The translations under genes were made by a program, and so were the position numbers. A stretch of 64,000 bases of DNA, from positions 496,001 through 560,000 of the forward strand of contig OX442323.1 in NCBI GenBank assembly GCA_949358305.1. The letters run 5' to 3'. Positions 42,340 to 57,745 of the stretch are shown in pieces. The notes under the pieces were generated by a model, which was not told where the DNA came from, did no database searches, and was given only the letters and a program-made list of their open reading frames with translations. Position 1 is the first letter of the stretch; each line of letters begins with the position of its first letter. Origin of the DNA: Strigamia acuminata (taxonomy: Eukaryota; Arthropoda; Chilopoda; Geophilomorpha; Linotaeniidae).

Positions 42340-45300
42340 CACATCGCAGTTGACTTAGCACAAACACCACAAGACCAATGTCTCTGAATGTTCAGAAATA
42401 GTGTTTAAACCTTAGTAGAAGGCTCCGATGTAAGTTTTAGAAACATCTAATCAATGATTTGGGAGAATAGACTTTTGATCTCATCACAGTTGACTTAGCA
42501 CAAACACCACAAGTCCAATGTCTCTGAATGTTCAGAAATAGTGTTTAAACCTTAGTAGAAGCCTTCAATTTAAATTTTAGCAACATCCAAGCACTGATTT
42601 GGGAGAATAGACTTTTGATCTCATCACAGTTGACTTAGCACAAACACCACAAGTCCAATGTCTCTGAATGTTCAGAAATAGTGTTTAAACCTTAGTAGAA
42701 GACTTCAATGTAAGTTTTAGCAACATCCAAGCGCTGATTTGGGAGAATAGACTTTTGATCTCATCACAGTTGACTTAGCACAAACACCACAAGACAAATG
42801 TCTCTGAATGTTCAGAAATAGTGTTTAAACCTTAGTAGAAGACTTCAATGTAAGTTTTAGCAACATCCAAGCACTGATTTGGGAGAATAGACTTTTGATC
42901 TTATCACAGTTGACTTAGCACAAACACCACAAGACCAATGTTTCTGAATGTTCAGAAATAGTGTTTAAACCTTAGTAGAAGGCTCCAATGTAAGTTTTAG
43001 AAACATCTAACCAATGATTTGGGAGAATAGACTTTTGATCTCATCACAGTTGACTTAGCACAAACACCACAAGTCCAATGTCTCTGAATGTTCAGAAATA
43101 GTGTTTAAACCTTAGTAGAAGGCTCCAATGTAAGTTTTAGAAACATCTAACTAATGATTTGGGAGAATAGACTTTTGATCTCATCACAGTTGACTTAGCA
43201 CAAACACCACAAGTCCAATGTCTCTGAATGTTCAGAAATAGTGTTTAAACCTTAGTAGAAGACTTCAATGTAAGTTTTAGCAACATCCAAGCACTGATTT
43301 GGGAGAATAGACTTTTGATCTCATCACAGTTGACTTAGCACAAACACCACAAGATTAATGTCTCTGAATGTTCAGAAATAGTGTTTAAACCTTAGTAGAA
43401 GGCTCCAATGTAAGTTTTAGAAACATCTAACTAATGATTTGGGAGAATAGACTTTTGATCTCATCACAGTTGACTTAGCACAAACACCACAAGACCAATG
43501 TCTCTGAATGTTCAGAAATAGTGTTTAAACCTTAGTAGAAGGCTCCAATGTAAGTTTTAGAAACATCTAACTAATGATTTGGGAGAATAGACTTTTGATC
43601 TCATCACAGTTGACTTAGCACAAACACCACAAGACCAATGTTTCTGAATGTTCAGAAATAGTGTTTAAACCTTAGTAGAAGGCTCCAATGTAAGTTTTAG
43701 AAACATCTAACCAATGATTTGGGAGAATAGACTTTTGATCTCATCACAGTTGACTTAGCACAAACACCACAAGTCCAATGTCTCTGAATGTAAAGAAATA
43801 GTGTTTAAACCTTAGTAGAAGCCTTCAATGTAAGTTTTAGCAACATCCAAGCAATACATTTTGAAAAAAAAATTTTGAGCTTATTTCACATCGCAGTTGA
43901 CTTAGCACAAACACCACAAGACCAATGTCTCTGAATGTTCAGAAATAGTGTTTAAACCTTAGTAGAAGGCTCCAATGTAAGTTTTAGAAACATCTAACCA
44001 ATGATTTGGGAGAATAGACTTTTGATCTCATCACAGTTGACTTAGCACAAACACCACAAGTCCAATGTCTCTGAATGTTCAGAAATAGTGTTTAAACCTT
44101 AGTAGAAGCCTTCAATGTAAGTTTTAGCAACATCCAAGCAATACATTTTGAAAAAAAAATTTTGAGCTTATTTCACATCGCAGTTGACTTAGCACAAACA
44201 CCACAAGACCAATGTCTCTGAATGTTCAGAAATAGTGTTTAAACCTTAGTAGAAGCCTTCAATGTAAGTTTTAGCAACATCCAAGCAATACATTTTGAAA
44301 AAAAAATTTTGAGCTTATTTCACATCGCAGTTGACTTAGCACAAACACCACAAGACCAATGTCTCTGAATGTTCAGAAATAGTGTTTAAACCTTAGTAGA
44401 AGGCTCCGATGTAAGTTTTAGAAACATCTAACCAATGATTTGGGAGAATAGACTTTTGATCTCATCACAGTTGACTTAGCACAAACACCACAAGTCCAAT
44501 GTCTCTGAATGTTCAGAAATAGTGTTTAAACCTTAGTAGAAGCCTTCAATTTAAATTTTAGCAACATCCAAGCACTGATTTGGGAGAATAGACTTTTGAT
44601 CTCATCACAGTTGACTTAGCACAAACACCACAAGTCCAATGTCTCTGAATGTTCAGAAATAGTGTTTAAACCTTAGTAGAAGACTTCAATGTAAGTTTTA
44701 GCAACATCCAAGCGCTGATTTGGGAGAATAGACTTTTGATCTCATCACAGTTGACTTAGCACAAACACCACAAGTCCAATGTCTCTGAATGTTCAGAAAT
44801 AGTGTTTAAACCTTAGTAGAAGACTTCAATGTAAGTTTTAGCAACATCCAAGCGCTGATTTGGGAGAATAGACTTTTGATCTCATCACAGTTGACTTAGC
44901 ACAAACACCACAAGACAAATGTCTCTGAATGTTCAGAAATAGTGTTTAAACCTTAGTAGAAGACTTCAATGTAAGTTTTAGCAACATCCAAGCACTGATT
45001 TGGGAGAATAGACTTTTGATCTTATCACAGTTGACTTAGCACAAACACCACAAGACCAATGTTTCTGAATGTTCAGAAATAGTGTTTAAACCTTAGTAGA
45101 AGGCTCCAATGTAAGTTTTAGAAACATCTAACCAATGATTTGGGAGAATAGACTTTTGATCTCATCACAGTTGACTTAGCACAAACACCACAAGTCCAAT
45201 GTCTCTGAATGTTCAGAAATAGTGTTTAAACCTTAGTAGAAGGCTCCAATGTAAGTTTTAGAAACATCTAACTAATGATTTGGGAGAATAGACTTTTGAT

Positions 45301-48300
45301 CTCATCACAGTTGACTTAGCACAAACACCACAAGTCCAATGTCTCTGAATGTTCAGAAATAGTGTTTAAACCTTAGTAGAAGACTTCAATGTAAGTTTTA
45401 GCAACATCCAAGCACTGATTTGGGAGAATAGACTTTTGATCTCATCACAGTTGACTTAGCACAAACACCACAAGATTAATGTCTCTGAATGTTCAGAAAT
45501 AGTGTTTAAACCTTAGTAGAAGGCTCCAATGTAAGTTTTAGAAACATCTAACTAATGATTTGGGAGAATAGACTTTTGATCTCATCACAGTTGACTTAGC
45601 ACAAACACCACAAGACCAATGTCTCTGAATGTTCAGAAATAGTGTTTAAACCTTAGTAGAAGGCTCCAATGTAAGTTTTAGAAACATCTAACTAATGATT
45701 TGGGAGAATAGACTTTTGATCTCATCACAGTTGACTTAGCACAAACACCACAAGACCAATGTTTCTGAATGTTCAGAAATAGTGTTTAAACCTTAGTAGA
45801 AGGCTCCAATGTAAGTTTTAGAAACATCTAACCAATGATTTGGGAGAATAGACTTTTGATCTCATCACAGTTGACTTAGCACAAACACCACAAGTCCAAT
45901 GTCTCTGAATGTAAAGAAATAGTGTTTAAACCTTAGTAGAAGCCTTCAATGTAAGTTTTAGCAACATCCAAGCAATACATTTTGAAAAAAAAATTTTGAG
46001 CTTATTTCACATCGCAGTTGACTTAGCACAAACACCACAAGACCAATGTCTCTGAATGTTCAGAAATAGTGTTTAAACCTTAGTAGAAGGCTCCAATGTA
46101 AGTTTTAGAAACATCTAACCAATGATTTGGGAGAATAGACTTTTGATCTCATCACAGTTGACTTAGCACAAACACCACAAGTCCAATGTCTCTGAATGTT
46201 CAGAAATAGTGTTTAAACCTTAGTAGAAGCCTTCAATGTAAGTTTTAGCAACATCCAAGCAATACATTTTGAAAAAAAAATTTTGAGCTTATTTCACATC
46301 GCAGTTGACTTAGCACAAACACCACAAGACCAATGTCTCTGAATGTTCAGAAATAGTGTTTAAACCTTAGTAGAAGCCTTCAATGTAGGTTTTAGCAACA
46401 TCCAAGCAATACATTTTGAAAAAAAAATTTTGAGCTTATTTCACATCGCAGTTGACTTAGCACAAACACCACAAGACCAATGTCTCTGAATGTTCAGAAA
46501 TAGTGTTTAAACCTTAGTAGAAGGCTCCGATGTAAGTTTTAGAAACATCTAACCAATGATTTGGGAGAATAGACTTTTGATCTCATCACAGTTGACTTAG
46601 CACAAACACCACAAGTCCAATGTCTCTGAATGTTCAGAAATAGTGTTTAAACCTTAGTAGAAGCCTTCAATTTAAATTTTAGCAACATCCAAGCACTGAT
46701 TTGGGAGAATAGACTTTTGATCTCATCACAGTTGACTTAGCACAAACACCACAAGTCCAATGTCTCTGAATGTTCAGAAATAGTGTTTAAACCTTAGTAG
46801 AAGCCTTCAATTTAAATTTTAGCAACATCCAAGCACTGATTTGGGAGAATAGACTTTTGATCTCATCACAGTTGACTTAGCACAAACACCACAAGTCCAA
46901 TGTCTCTGAATGTTCAGAAATAGTGTTTAAACCTTAGTAGAAGACTTCAATGTAAGTTTTAGCAACATCCAAGCGCTGATTTGGGAGAATAGACTTTTGA
47001 TCTCATCACAGTTGACTTAGCACAAACACCACAAGACAAATGTCTCTGAATGTTCAGAAATAGTGTTTAAACCTTAGTAGAAGACTTCAATGTAAGTTTT
47101 AGCAACATCCAAGCACTGATTTGGGAGAATAGACTTTTGATCTTATCACAGTTGACTTAGCACAAACACCACAAGACCAATGTTTCTGAATGTTCAGAAA
47201 TAGTGTTTAAACCTTAGTAGAAGGCTCCAATGTAAGTTTTAGAAACATCTAACCAATGATTTGGGAGAATAGACTTTTGATCTCATCACAGTTGACTTAG
47301 CACAAACACCACAAGTCCAATGTCTCTGAATGTTCAGAAATAGTGTTTAAACCTTAGTAGAAGGCTCCAATGTAAGTTTTAGAAACATCTAACTAATGAT
47401 TTGGGAGAATAGACTTTTGATCTCATCACAGTTGACTTAGCACAAACACCACAAGTCCAATGTCTCTGAATGTTCAGAAATAGTGTTTAAACCTTAGTAG
47501 AAGACTTCAATGTAAGTTTTAGCAACATCCAAGCACTGATTTGGGAGAATAGACTTTTGATCTCATCACAGTTGACTTAGCACAAACACCACAAGATTAA
47601 TGTCTCTGAATGTTCAGAAATAGTGTTTAAACCTTAGTAGAAGGCTCCAATGTAAGTTTTAGAAACATCTAACTAATGATTTGGGAGAATAGACTTTTGA
47701 TCTCATCACAGTTGACTTAGCACAAACACCACAAGACCAATGTCTCTGAATGTTCAGAAATAGTGTTTAAACCTTAGTAGAAGGCTCCAATGTAAGTTTT
47801 AGAAACATCTAACTAATGATTTGGGAGAATAGACTTTTGATCTCATCACAGTTGACTTAGCACAAACACCACAAGACCAATGTTTCTGAATGTTCAGAAA
47901 TAGTGTTTAAACCTTAGTAGAAGGCTCCAATGTAAGTTTTAGAAACATCTAACCAATGATTTGGGAGAATAGACTTTTGATCTCATCACAGTTGACTTAG
48001 CACAAACACCACAAGTCCAATGTCTCTGAATGTAAAGAAATAGTGTTTAAACCTTAGTAGAAGCCTTCAATGTAAGTTTTAGCAACATCCAAGCAATACA
48101 TTTTGAAAAAAAAATTTTGAGCTTATTTCACATCGCAGTTGACTTAGCACAAACACCACAAGACCAATGTCTCTGAATGTTCAGAAATAGTGTTTAAACC
48201 TTAGTAGAAGGCTCCAATGTAAGTTTTAGAAACATCTAACCAATGATTTGGGAGAATAGACTTTTGATCTCATCACAGTTGACTTAGCACAAACACCACA

Positions 48301-51300
48301 AGTCCAATGTCTCTGAATGTTCAGAAATAGTGTTTAAACCTTAGTAGAAGCCTTCAATGTAAGTTTTAGCAACATCCAAGCAATACATTTTGAAAAAAAA
48401 ATTTTGAGCTTATTTCACATCGCAGTTGACTTAGCACAAACACCACAAGACCAATGTCTCTGAATGTTCAGAAATAGTGTTTAAACCTTAGTAGAAGCCT
48501 TCAATGTAGGTTTTAGCAACATCCAAGCAATACATTTTGAAAAAAAAATTTTGAGCTTATTTCACATCGCAGTTGACTTAGCACAAACACCACAAGACCA
48601 ATGTCTCTGAATGTTCAGAAATAGTGTTTAAACCTTAGTAGAAGGCTCCGATGTAAGTTTTAGAAACATCTAACCAATGATTTGGGAGAATAGACTTTTG
48701 ATCTCATCACAGTTGACTTAGCACAAACACCACAAGTCCAATGTCTCTGAATGTTCAGAAATAGTGTTTAAACCTTAGTAGAAGCCTTCAATTTAAATTT
48801 TAGCAACATCCAAGCACTGATTTGGGAGAATAGACTTTTGATCTCATCACAGTTGACTTAGCACAAACACCACAAGTCCAATGTCTCTGAATGTTCAGAA
48901 ATAGTGTTTAAACCTTAGTAGAAGACTTCAATGTAAGTTTTAGCAACATCCAAGCGCTGATTTGGGAGAATAGACTTTTGATCTCATCACAGTTGACTTA
49001 GCACAAACACCACAAGACAAATGTCTCTGAATGTTCAGAAATAGTGTTTAAACCTTAGTAGAAGACTTCAATGTAAGTTTTAGCAACATCCAAGCACTGA
49101 TTTGGGAGAATAGACTTTTGATCTTATCACAGTTGACTTAGCACAAACACCACAAGACCAATGTTTCTGAATGTTCAGAAATAGTGTTTAAACCTTAGTA
49201 GAAGGCTCCAATGTAAGTTTTAGAAACATCTAACCAATGATTTGGGAGAATAGACTTTTGATCTCATCACAGTTGACTTAGCACAAACACCACAAGTCCA
49301 ATGTCTCTGAATGTTCAGAAATAGTGTTTAAACCTTAGTAGAAGGCTCCAATGTAAGTTTTAGAAACATCTAACTAATGATTTGGGAGAATAGACTTTTG
49401 ATCTCATCACAGTTGACTTAGCACAAACACCACAAGTCCAATGTCTCTGAATGTTCAGAAATAGTGTTTAAACCTTAGTAGAAGACTTCAATGTAAGTTT
49501 TAGCAACATCCAAGCACTGATTTGGGAGAATAGACTTTTGATCTCATCACAGTTGACTTAGCACAAACACCACAAGATTAATGTCTCTGAATGTTCAGAA
49601 ATAGTGTTTAAACCTTAGTAGAAGGCTCCAATGTAAGTTTTAGAAACATCTAACTAATGATTTGGGAGAATAGACTTTTGATCTCATCACAGTTGACTTA
49701 GCACAAACACCACAAGACCAATGTCTCTGAATGTTCAGAAATAGTGTTTAAACCTTAGTAGAAGCCTTCAATGTAAGTTTTAGCAACATCCAAGCAATAC
49801 ATTTTGAAAAAAAAATTTTGAGCTTATTTCACATCGCAGTTGACTTAGCACAAACACCACAAGACCAATGTCTCTGAATGTTCAGAAATAGTGTTTAAAC
49901 CTTAGTAGAAGGCTCCAATGTAAGTTTTAGAAACATCTAACCAATGATTTGGGAGAATAGACTTTTGATCTCATCACAGTTGACTTAGCACAAACACCAC
50001 AAGTCCAATGTCTCTGAATGTTCAGAAATAGTGTTTAAACCTTAGTAGAAGCCTTCAATGTAAGTTTTAGCAACATCCAAGCAATACATTTTGAAAAAAA
50101 AATTTTGAGCTTATTTCACATCGCAGTTGACTTAGCACAAACACCACAAGACCAATGTCTCTGAATGTTCAGAAATAGTGTTTAAACCTTAGTAGAAGCC
50201 TTCAATGTAGGTTTTAGCAACATCCAAGCAATACATTTTGAAAAAAAAATTTTGAGCTTATTTCACATCGCAGTTGACTTAGCACAAACACCACAAGACC
50301 AATGTCTCTGAATGTTCAGAAATAGTGTTTAAACCTTAGTAGAAGGCTCCGATGTAAGTTTTAGAAACATCTAACCAATGATTTGGGAGAATAGACTTTT
50401 GATCTCATCACAGTTGACTTAGCACAAACACCACAAGTCCAATGTCTCTGAATGTTCAGAAATAGTGTTTAAACCTTAGTAGAAGCCTTCAATTTAAATT
50501 TTAGCAACATCCAAGCACTGATTTGGGAGAATAGACTTTTGATCTCATCACAGTTGACTTAGCACAAACACCACAAGTCCAATGTCTCTGAATGTTCAGA
50601 AATAGTGTTTAAACCTTAGTAGAAGACTTCAATGTAAGTTTTAGCAACATCCAAGCGCTGATTTGGGAGAATAGACTTTTGATCTCATCACAGTTGACTT
50701 AGCACAAACACCACAAGACAAATGTCTCTGAATGTTCAGAAATAGTGTTTAAACCTTAGTAGAAGACTTCAATGTAAGTTTTAGCAACATCCAAGCACTG
50801 ATTTGGGAGAATAGACTTTTGATCTTATCACAGTTGACTTAGCACAAACACCACAAGACCAATGTTTCTGAATGTTCAGAAATAGTGTTTAAACCTTAGT
50901 AGAAGGCTCCAATGTAAGTTTTAGAAACATCTAACCAATGATTTGGGAGAATAGACTTTTGATCTCATCACAGTTGACTTAGCACAAACACCACAAGTCC
51001 AATGTCTCTGAATGTTCAGAAATAGTGTTTAAACCTTAGTAGAAGGCTCCAATGTAAGTTTTAGAAACATCTAACTAATGATTTGGGAGAATAGACTTTT
51101 GATCTCATCACAGTTGACTTAGCACAAACACCACAAGTCCAATGTCTCTGAATGTTCAGAAATAGTGTTTAAACCTTAGTAGAAGACTTCAATGTAAGTT
51201 TTAGCAACATCCAAGCACTGATTTGGGAGAATAGACTTTTGATCTCATCACAGTTGACTTAGCACAAACACCACAAGATTAATGTCTCTGAATGTTCAGA

Positions 51301-54300
51301 AATAGTGTTTAAACCTTAGTAGAAGGCTCCAATGTAAGTTTTAGAAACATCTAACTAATGATTTGGGAGAATAGACTTTTGATCTCATCACAGTTGACTT
51401 AGCACAAACACCACAAGACCAATGTCTCTGAATGTTCAGAAATAGTGTTTAAACCTTAGTAGAAGGCTCCAATGTAAGTTTTAGAAACATCTAACTAATG
51501 ATTTGGGAGAATAGACTTTTGATCTCATCACAGTTGACTTAGCACAAACACCACAAGACCAATGTTTCTGAATGTTCAGAAATAGTGTTTAAACCTTAGT
51601 AGAAGGCTCCAATGTAAGTTTTAGAAACATCTAACCAATGATTTGGGAGAATAGACTTTTGATCTCATCACAGTTGACTTAGCACAAACACCACAAGTCC
51701 AATGTCTCTGAATGTAAAGAAATAGTGTTTAAACCTTAGTAGAAGCCTTCAATGTAAGTTTTAGCAACATCCAAGCAATACATTTTGAAAAAAAAATTTT
51801 GAGCTTATTTCACATCGCAGTTGACTTAGCACAAACACCACAAGACCAATGTCTCTGAATGTTCAGAAATAGTGTTTAAACCTTAGTAGAAGGCTCCAAT
51901 GTAAGTTTTAGAAACATCTAACCAATGATTTGGGAGAATAGACTTTTGATCTCATCACAGTTGACTTAGCACAAACACCACAAGTCCAATGTCTCTGAAT
52001 GTTCAGAAATAGTGTTTAAACCTTAGTAGAAGCCTTCAATGTAAGTTTTAGCAACATCCAAGCAATACATTTTGAAAAAAAAATTTTGAGCTTATTTCAC
52101 ATCGCAGTTGACTTAGCACAAACACCACAAGACCAATGTCTCTGAATGTTCAGAAATAGTGTTTAAACCTTAGTAGAAGCCTTCAATGTAAGTTTTAGCA
52201 ACATCCAAGCAATACATTTTGAAAAAAAAATTTTGAGCTTATTTCACATCGCAGTTGACTTAGCACAAACACCACAAGACCAATGTCTCTGAATGTTCAG
52301 AAATAGTGTTTAAACCTTAGTAGAAGGCTCCGATGTAAGTTTTAGAAACATCTAACCAATGATTTGGGAGAATAGACTTTTGATCTCATCACAGTTGACT
52401 TAGCACAAACACCACAAGTCCAATGTCTCTGAATGTTCAGAAATAGTGTTTAAACCTTAGTAGAAGCCTTCAATTTAAATTTTAGCAACATCCAAGCACT
52501 GATTTGGGAGAATAGACTTTTGATCTCATCACAGTTGACTTAGCACAAACACCACAAGTCCAATGTCTCTGAATGTTCAGAAATAGTGTTTAAACCTTAG
52601 TAGAAGACTTCAATGTAAGTTTTAGCAACATCCAAGCGCTGATTTGGGAGAATAGACTTTTGATCTTATCACAGTTGACTTAGCACAAACACCACAAGAC
52701 CAATGTTTCTGAATGTTCAGAAATAGTGTTTAAACCTTAGTAGAAGGCTCCAATGTAAGTTTTAGAAACATCTAACCAATGATTTGGGAGAATAGACTTT
52801 TGATCTCATCACAGTTGACTTAGCACAAACACCACAAGTCCAATGTCTCTGAATGTTCAGAAATAGTGTTTAAACCTTAGTAGAAGGCTCCAATGTAAGT
52901 TTTAGAAACATCTAACTAATGATTTGAGAGAATAGACTTTTGATCTCATCACAGTTGACTTAGCACAAACACCACAAGTCCAATGTCTCTGAATGTTCAG
53001 AAATAGTGTTTAAACCTTAGTAGAAGACTCAATGTAAGTTTTAGCAACATCCAAGCACTGATTTGGGAGAATAGACTTTTGATCTCATCACAGTTGACTT
53101 AGCACAAACACCACAAGATTAATGTCTCTGAATGTTCAGAAATAGTGTTTAAACCTTAGTAGAAGGCTCCAATGTAAGTTTTAGAAACATCTAACTAATG
53201 ATTTGGGAGAATAGACTTTTGATCTCATCACAGTTGACTTAGCACAAACACCACAAGACCAATGTCTCTGAATGTTCAGAAATAGTGTTTAAACCTTAGT
53301 AGAAGGCTCCAAAGTAAGTTTTAGAAACATCTAACTAATGATTTGGGAGAATAGACTTTTGATCTCATCACAGTTGACTTAGCACAAACACCACAAGACC
53401 AATGTCTCTGAATGTTCAGAAATAGTGTTTAAACCTTAGTAGAAGGCTCCAATGTAAGTTTTAGAAACATCTAACTAATGATTTGGGAGAATAGACTTTT
53501 GATCTCATCACAGTTGACTTAGCACAAACACCACAAGACCAATGTTTCTGAATGTTCAGAAATAGTGTTTAAACCTTAGTAGAAGGCTCCAATGTAAGTT
53601 TTAGAAACATCTAACCAATGATTTGGGAGAATAGACTTTTGATCTCATCACAGTTGACTTAGCACAAACACCACAAGTCCAATGTCTCTGAATGTTCAGA
53701 AATATTGTTTAAACCTTAGTAGAAGCCTTCAATGTAAGTTTTAGCAACATCCAAGCAATACATTTTAAAAAAAAAATTTTGAGCTTATTTCACATCGCAG
53801 TTGACTTAGCACAAACACCACAAGACCAATGTCTCTGAATGTTCAGAAATAGTGTTTAAACCTTAGTAGAAGCCTTCAATGTAAGTTTTAGCAACATCCA
53901 AGCAATACATTTTGAAAAAAAAATTTTGAGCTTATTTCACATCGCAGTTGACTTAGCACAAACACCACAAAACCAATGTCTCTGAATGTTCAGAAATAGT
54001 GTTTAAACCTTAGTAGAAGGCTCCGATGTAAGTTTTAGAAACATCTAACCAATGATTTGGGAGAATAGACTTTTGATCTCATCACAGTTGACTTAGCACA
54101 AACACCACAAGTCCAATGTCTCTGAATGTTCAGAAATAGTGTTTAAACCTTAGTAGAAGCCTTCAATTTAAATTTTAGCAACATCCAAGCACTGATTTGG
54201 GAGAATAGACTTTTGATCTCATCACAGTTGACTTAGCACAAACACCACAAGTCCAATGTCTCTGAATGTTCAGAAATAGTGTTTAAACCTTAGTAGAAGA

Positions 54301-57300
54301 CTTCAATGTAAGTTTTAGCAACATCCAAGCGCTGATTTGGGAGAATAGACTTTTGATCTCATCACAGTTGACTTAGCACAAACACCACAAGTTTAATGTC
54401 TCTGAATGTTCAGAAATAGTGTTTAAACCTTAGTAGAAGACTTCAATGTAAGTTTTAGCAACATCCAAGCGCTGATTTGGGAGAATAGACTTTTGATCTC
54501 ATCACAGTTGACTTAGCACAAACACCACAAGACAAATGTCTCTGAATGTTCAGAAATAGTGTTTAAACCTTAGTAGAAGACTTCAATGTAAGTTTTAGCA
54601 ACATCCAAGCACTGATTTGGGAGAATAGACTTTTGATCTTATCACAGTTGACTTAGCACAAACACCACAAGACCAATGTTTCTGAATGTTCAGAAATAGT
54701 GTTTAAACCTTAGTAGAAGGCTCCAATGTAAGTTTTAGAAACATCTAACCAATGATTTGGGAGAATAGACTTTTGATCTCATCACAGTTGACTTAGCACA
54801 AACACCACAAGTCCAATGTCTCTGAATGTTCAGAAATAGTGTTTAAACCTTAGTAGAAGGCTCCAATGTAAGTTTTAGAAACATCTAACTAATGATTTGG
54901 GAGAATAGACTTTTGATCTCATCACAGTTGACTTAGCACAAACACCACAAGTCCAATGTCTCTGAATGTTCAGAAATAGTGTTTAAACCTTAGTAGAAGA
55001 CTTCAATGTAAGTTTTAGCAACATCCAAGCACTGATTTGGGAGAATAGACTTTTGATCTCATCACAGTTGACTTAGCACAAACACCACAAGATTAATGTC
55101 TCTGAATGTTCAGAAATAGTGTTTAAACCTTAGTAGAAGGCTCCAATGTAAGTTTTAGAAACATCTAACTAATGATTTGGGAGAATAGACTTTTGATCTC
55201 ATCACAGTTGACTTAGCACAAACACCACAAGACCAATGTCTCTGAATGTTCAGAAATAGTGTTTAAACCTTAGTAGAAGGCTCCAATGTAAGTTTTAGAA
55301 ACATCTAACTAATGATTTGGGAGAATAGACTTTTGATCTCATCACAGTTGACTTAGCACAAACACCACAAGACCAATGTTTCTGAATGTTCAGAAATAGT
55401 GTTTAAACCTTAGTAGAAGGCTCCAATGTAAGTTTTAGAAACATCTAACCAATGATTTGGGAGAATAGACTTTTGATCTCATCACAGTTGACTTAGCACA
55501 AACACCACAAGTCCAATGTCTCTGAATGTAAAGAAATAGTGTTTAAACCTTAGTAGAAGCCTTCAATGTAAGTTTTAGCAACATCCAAGCAATACATTTT
55601 GAAAAAAAAATTTTGAGCTTATTTCACATCGCAGTTGACTTAGCACAAACACCACAAGACCAATGTCTCTGAATGTTCAGAAATAGTGTTTAAACCTTAG
55701 TAGAAGGCTCCAATGTAAGTTTTAGAAACATCTAACCAATGATTTGGGAGAATAGACTTTTGATCTCATCACAGTTGACTTAGCACAAACACCACAAGTC
55801 CAATGTCTCTGAATGTTCAGAAATAGTGTTTAAACCTTAGTAGAAGCCTTCAATGTAAGTTTTAGCAACATCCAAGCAATACATTTTGAAAAAAAAATTT
55901 TGAGTTTATTTCACATCGCAGTTGACTTAGCACAAACACCACAAGACCAATGTCTCTGAATGTTCAGAAATAGTGTTTAAACCTTAGTAGAAGCCTTCAA
56001 TGTAAGTTTTAGCAACATCCAAGCAATACATTTTGAAAAAAAAATTTTGAGCTTATTTCACATCGCAGTTGACTTAGCACAAACACCACAAGACCAATGT
56101 CTCTGAATGTTCAGAAATAGTGTTTAAACCTTAGTAGAAGGCTCCGATGTAAGTTTTAGAAACATCTAACCAATGATTTGGGAGAATAGACTTTTGATCT
56201 CATCACAGTTGACTTAGCACAAACACCACAAGTCCAATGTCTCTGAATGTTCAGAAATAGTGTTTAAACCTTAGTAGAAGCCTTCAATTTAAATTTTAGC
56301 AACATCCAAGCACTGATTTGGGAGAATAGACTTTTGATCTCATCACAGTTGACTTAGCACAAACACCACAAGTCCAATGTCTCTGAATGTTCAGAAATAG
56401 TGTTTAAACCTTAGTAGAAGACTTCAATGTAAGTTTTAGCAACATCCAAGCGCTGATTTGGGAGAATAGACTTTTGATCTCATCACAGTTGACTTAGCAC
56501 AAACACCACAAGACAAATGTCTCTGAATGTTCAGAAATAGTGTTTAAACCTTAGTAGAAGACTTCAATGTAAGTTTTAGCAACATCCAAGCACTGATTTG
56601 GGAGAATAGACTTTTGATCTTATCACAGTTGACTTAGCACAAACACCACAAGACCAATGTTTCTGAATGTTCAGAAATAGTGTTTAAACCTTAGTAGAAG
56701 GCTCCAATGTAAGTTTTAGAAACATCTAACCAATGATTTGGGAGAATAGACTTTTGATCTCATCACAGTTGACTTAGCACAAACACCACAAGTCCAATGT
56801 CTCTGAATGTTCAGAAATAGTGTTTAAACCTTAGTAGAAGGCTCCAATGTAAGTTTTAGAAACATCTAACTAATGATTTGGGAGAATAGACTTTTGATCT
56901 CATCACAGTTGACTTAGCACAAACACCACAAGTCCAATGTCTCTGAATGTTCAGAAATAGTGTTTAAACCTTAGTAGAAGACTCAATGTAAGTTTTAGCA
57001 ACATCCAAGCACTGATTTGGGAGAATAGACTTTTGATCTCATCACAGTTGACTTAGCACAAACACCACAAGATTAATGTCTCTGAATGTTCAGAAATAGT
57101 GTTTAAACCTTAGTAGAAGGCTCCAATGTAAGTTTTAGAAACATCTAACTAATGATTTGGGAGAATAGACTTTTGATCTCATCACAGTTGACTTAGCACA
57201 AACACCACAAGACCAATGTCTCTGAATGTTCAGAAATAGTGTTTAAACCTTAGTAGAAGGCTCCAAAGTAAGTTTTAGAAACATCTAACTAATGATTTGG

Positions 57301-57745
57301 GAGAATAGACTTTTGATCTCATCACAGTTGACTTAGCACAAACACCACAAGACCAATGTCTCTGAATGTTCAGAAATAGTGTTTAAACCTTAGTAGAAGG
57401 CTCCAATGTAAGTTTTAGAAACATCTAACTAATGATTTGGGAGAATAGACTTTTGATCTCATCACAGTTGACTTAGCACAAACACCACAAGACCAATGTT
57501 TCTGAATGTTCAGAAATAGTGTTTAAACCTTAGTAGAAGGCTCCAATGTAAGTTTTAGAAACATCTAACCAATGATTTGGGAGAATAGACTTTTGATCTC
57601 ATCACAGTTGACTTAGCACAAACACCACAAGTCCAATGTCTCTGAATGTTCAGAAATATTGTTTAAACCTTAGTAGAAGCCTTCAATGTAAGTTTTAGCA
57701 ACATCCAAGCAATACATTTTAAAAAAAAAATTTTGAGCTTATTTC
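42340..57745 (+). repeat. Higher-order repeat HOR3: 2121 bp (15 monomers) with shorter variants
   Basis: The 147-bp variants come in triplets spaced 287 and 147 bp, for example 43887/44174/44321, 46008/46295/46442 and 48129/48416/48563. Whole units run 44321-46442, 46442-48563 and 53938-56059, each 2121 bp (12 x 140 + 3 x 147). Others are shorter by whole monomers: 42340-44321 and 50264-52245 are 1981 bp, 48563-50264 is 1701 bp. This is what unequal exchange in register would give. Confidence 0.9.
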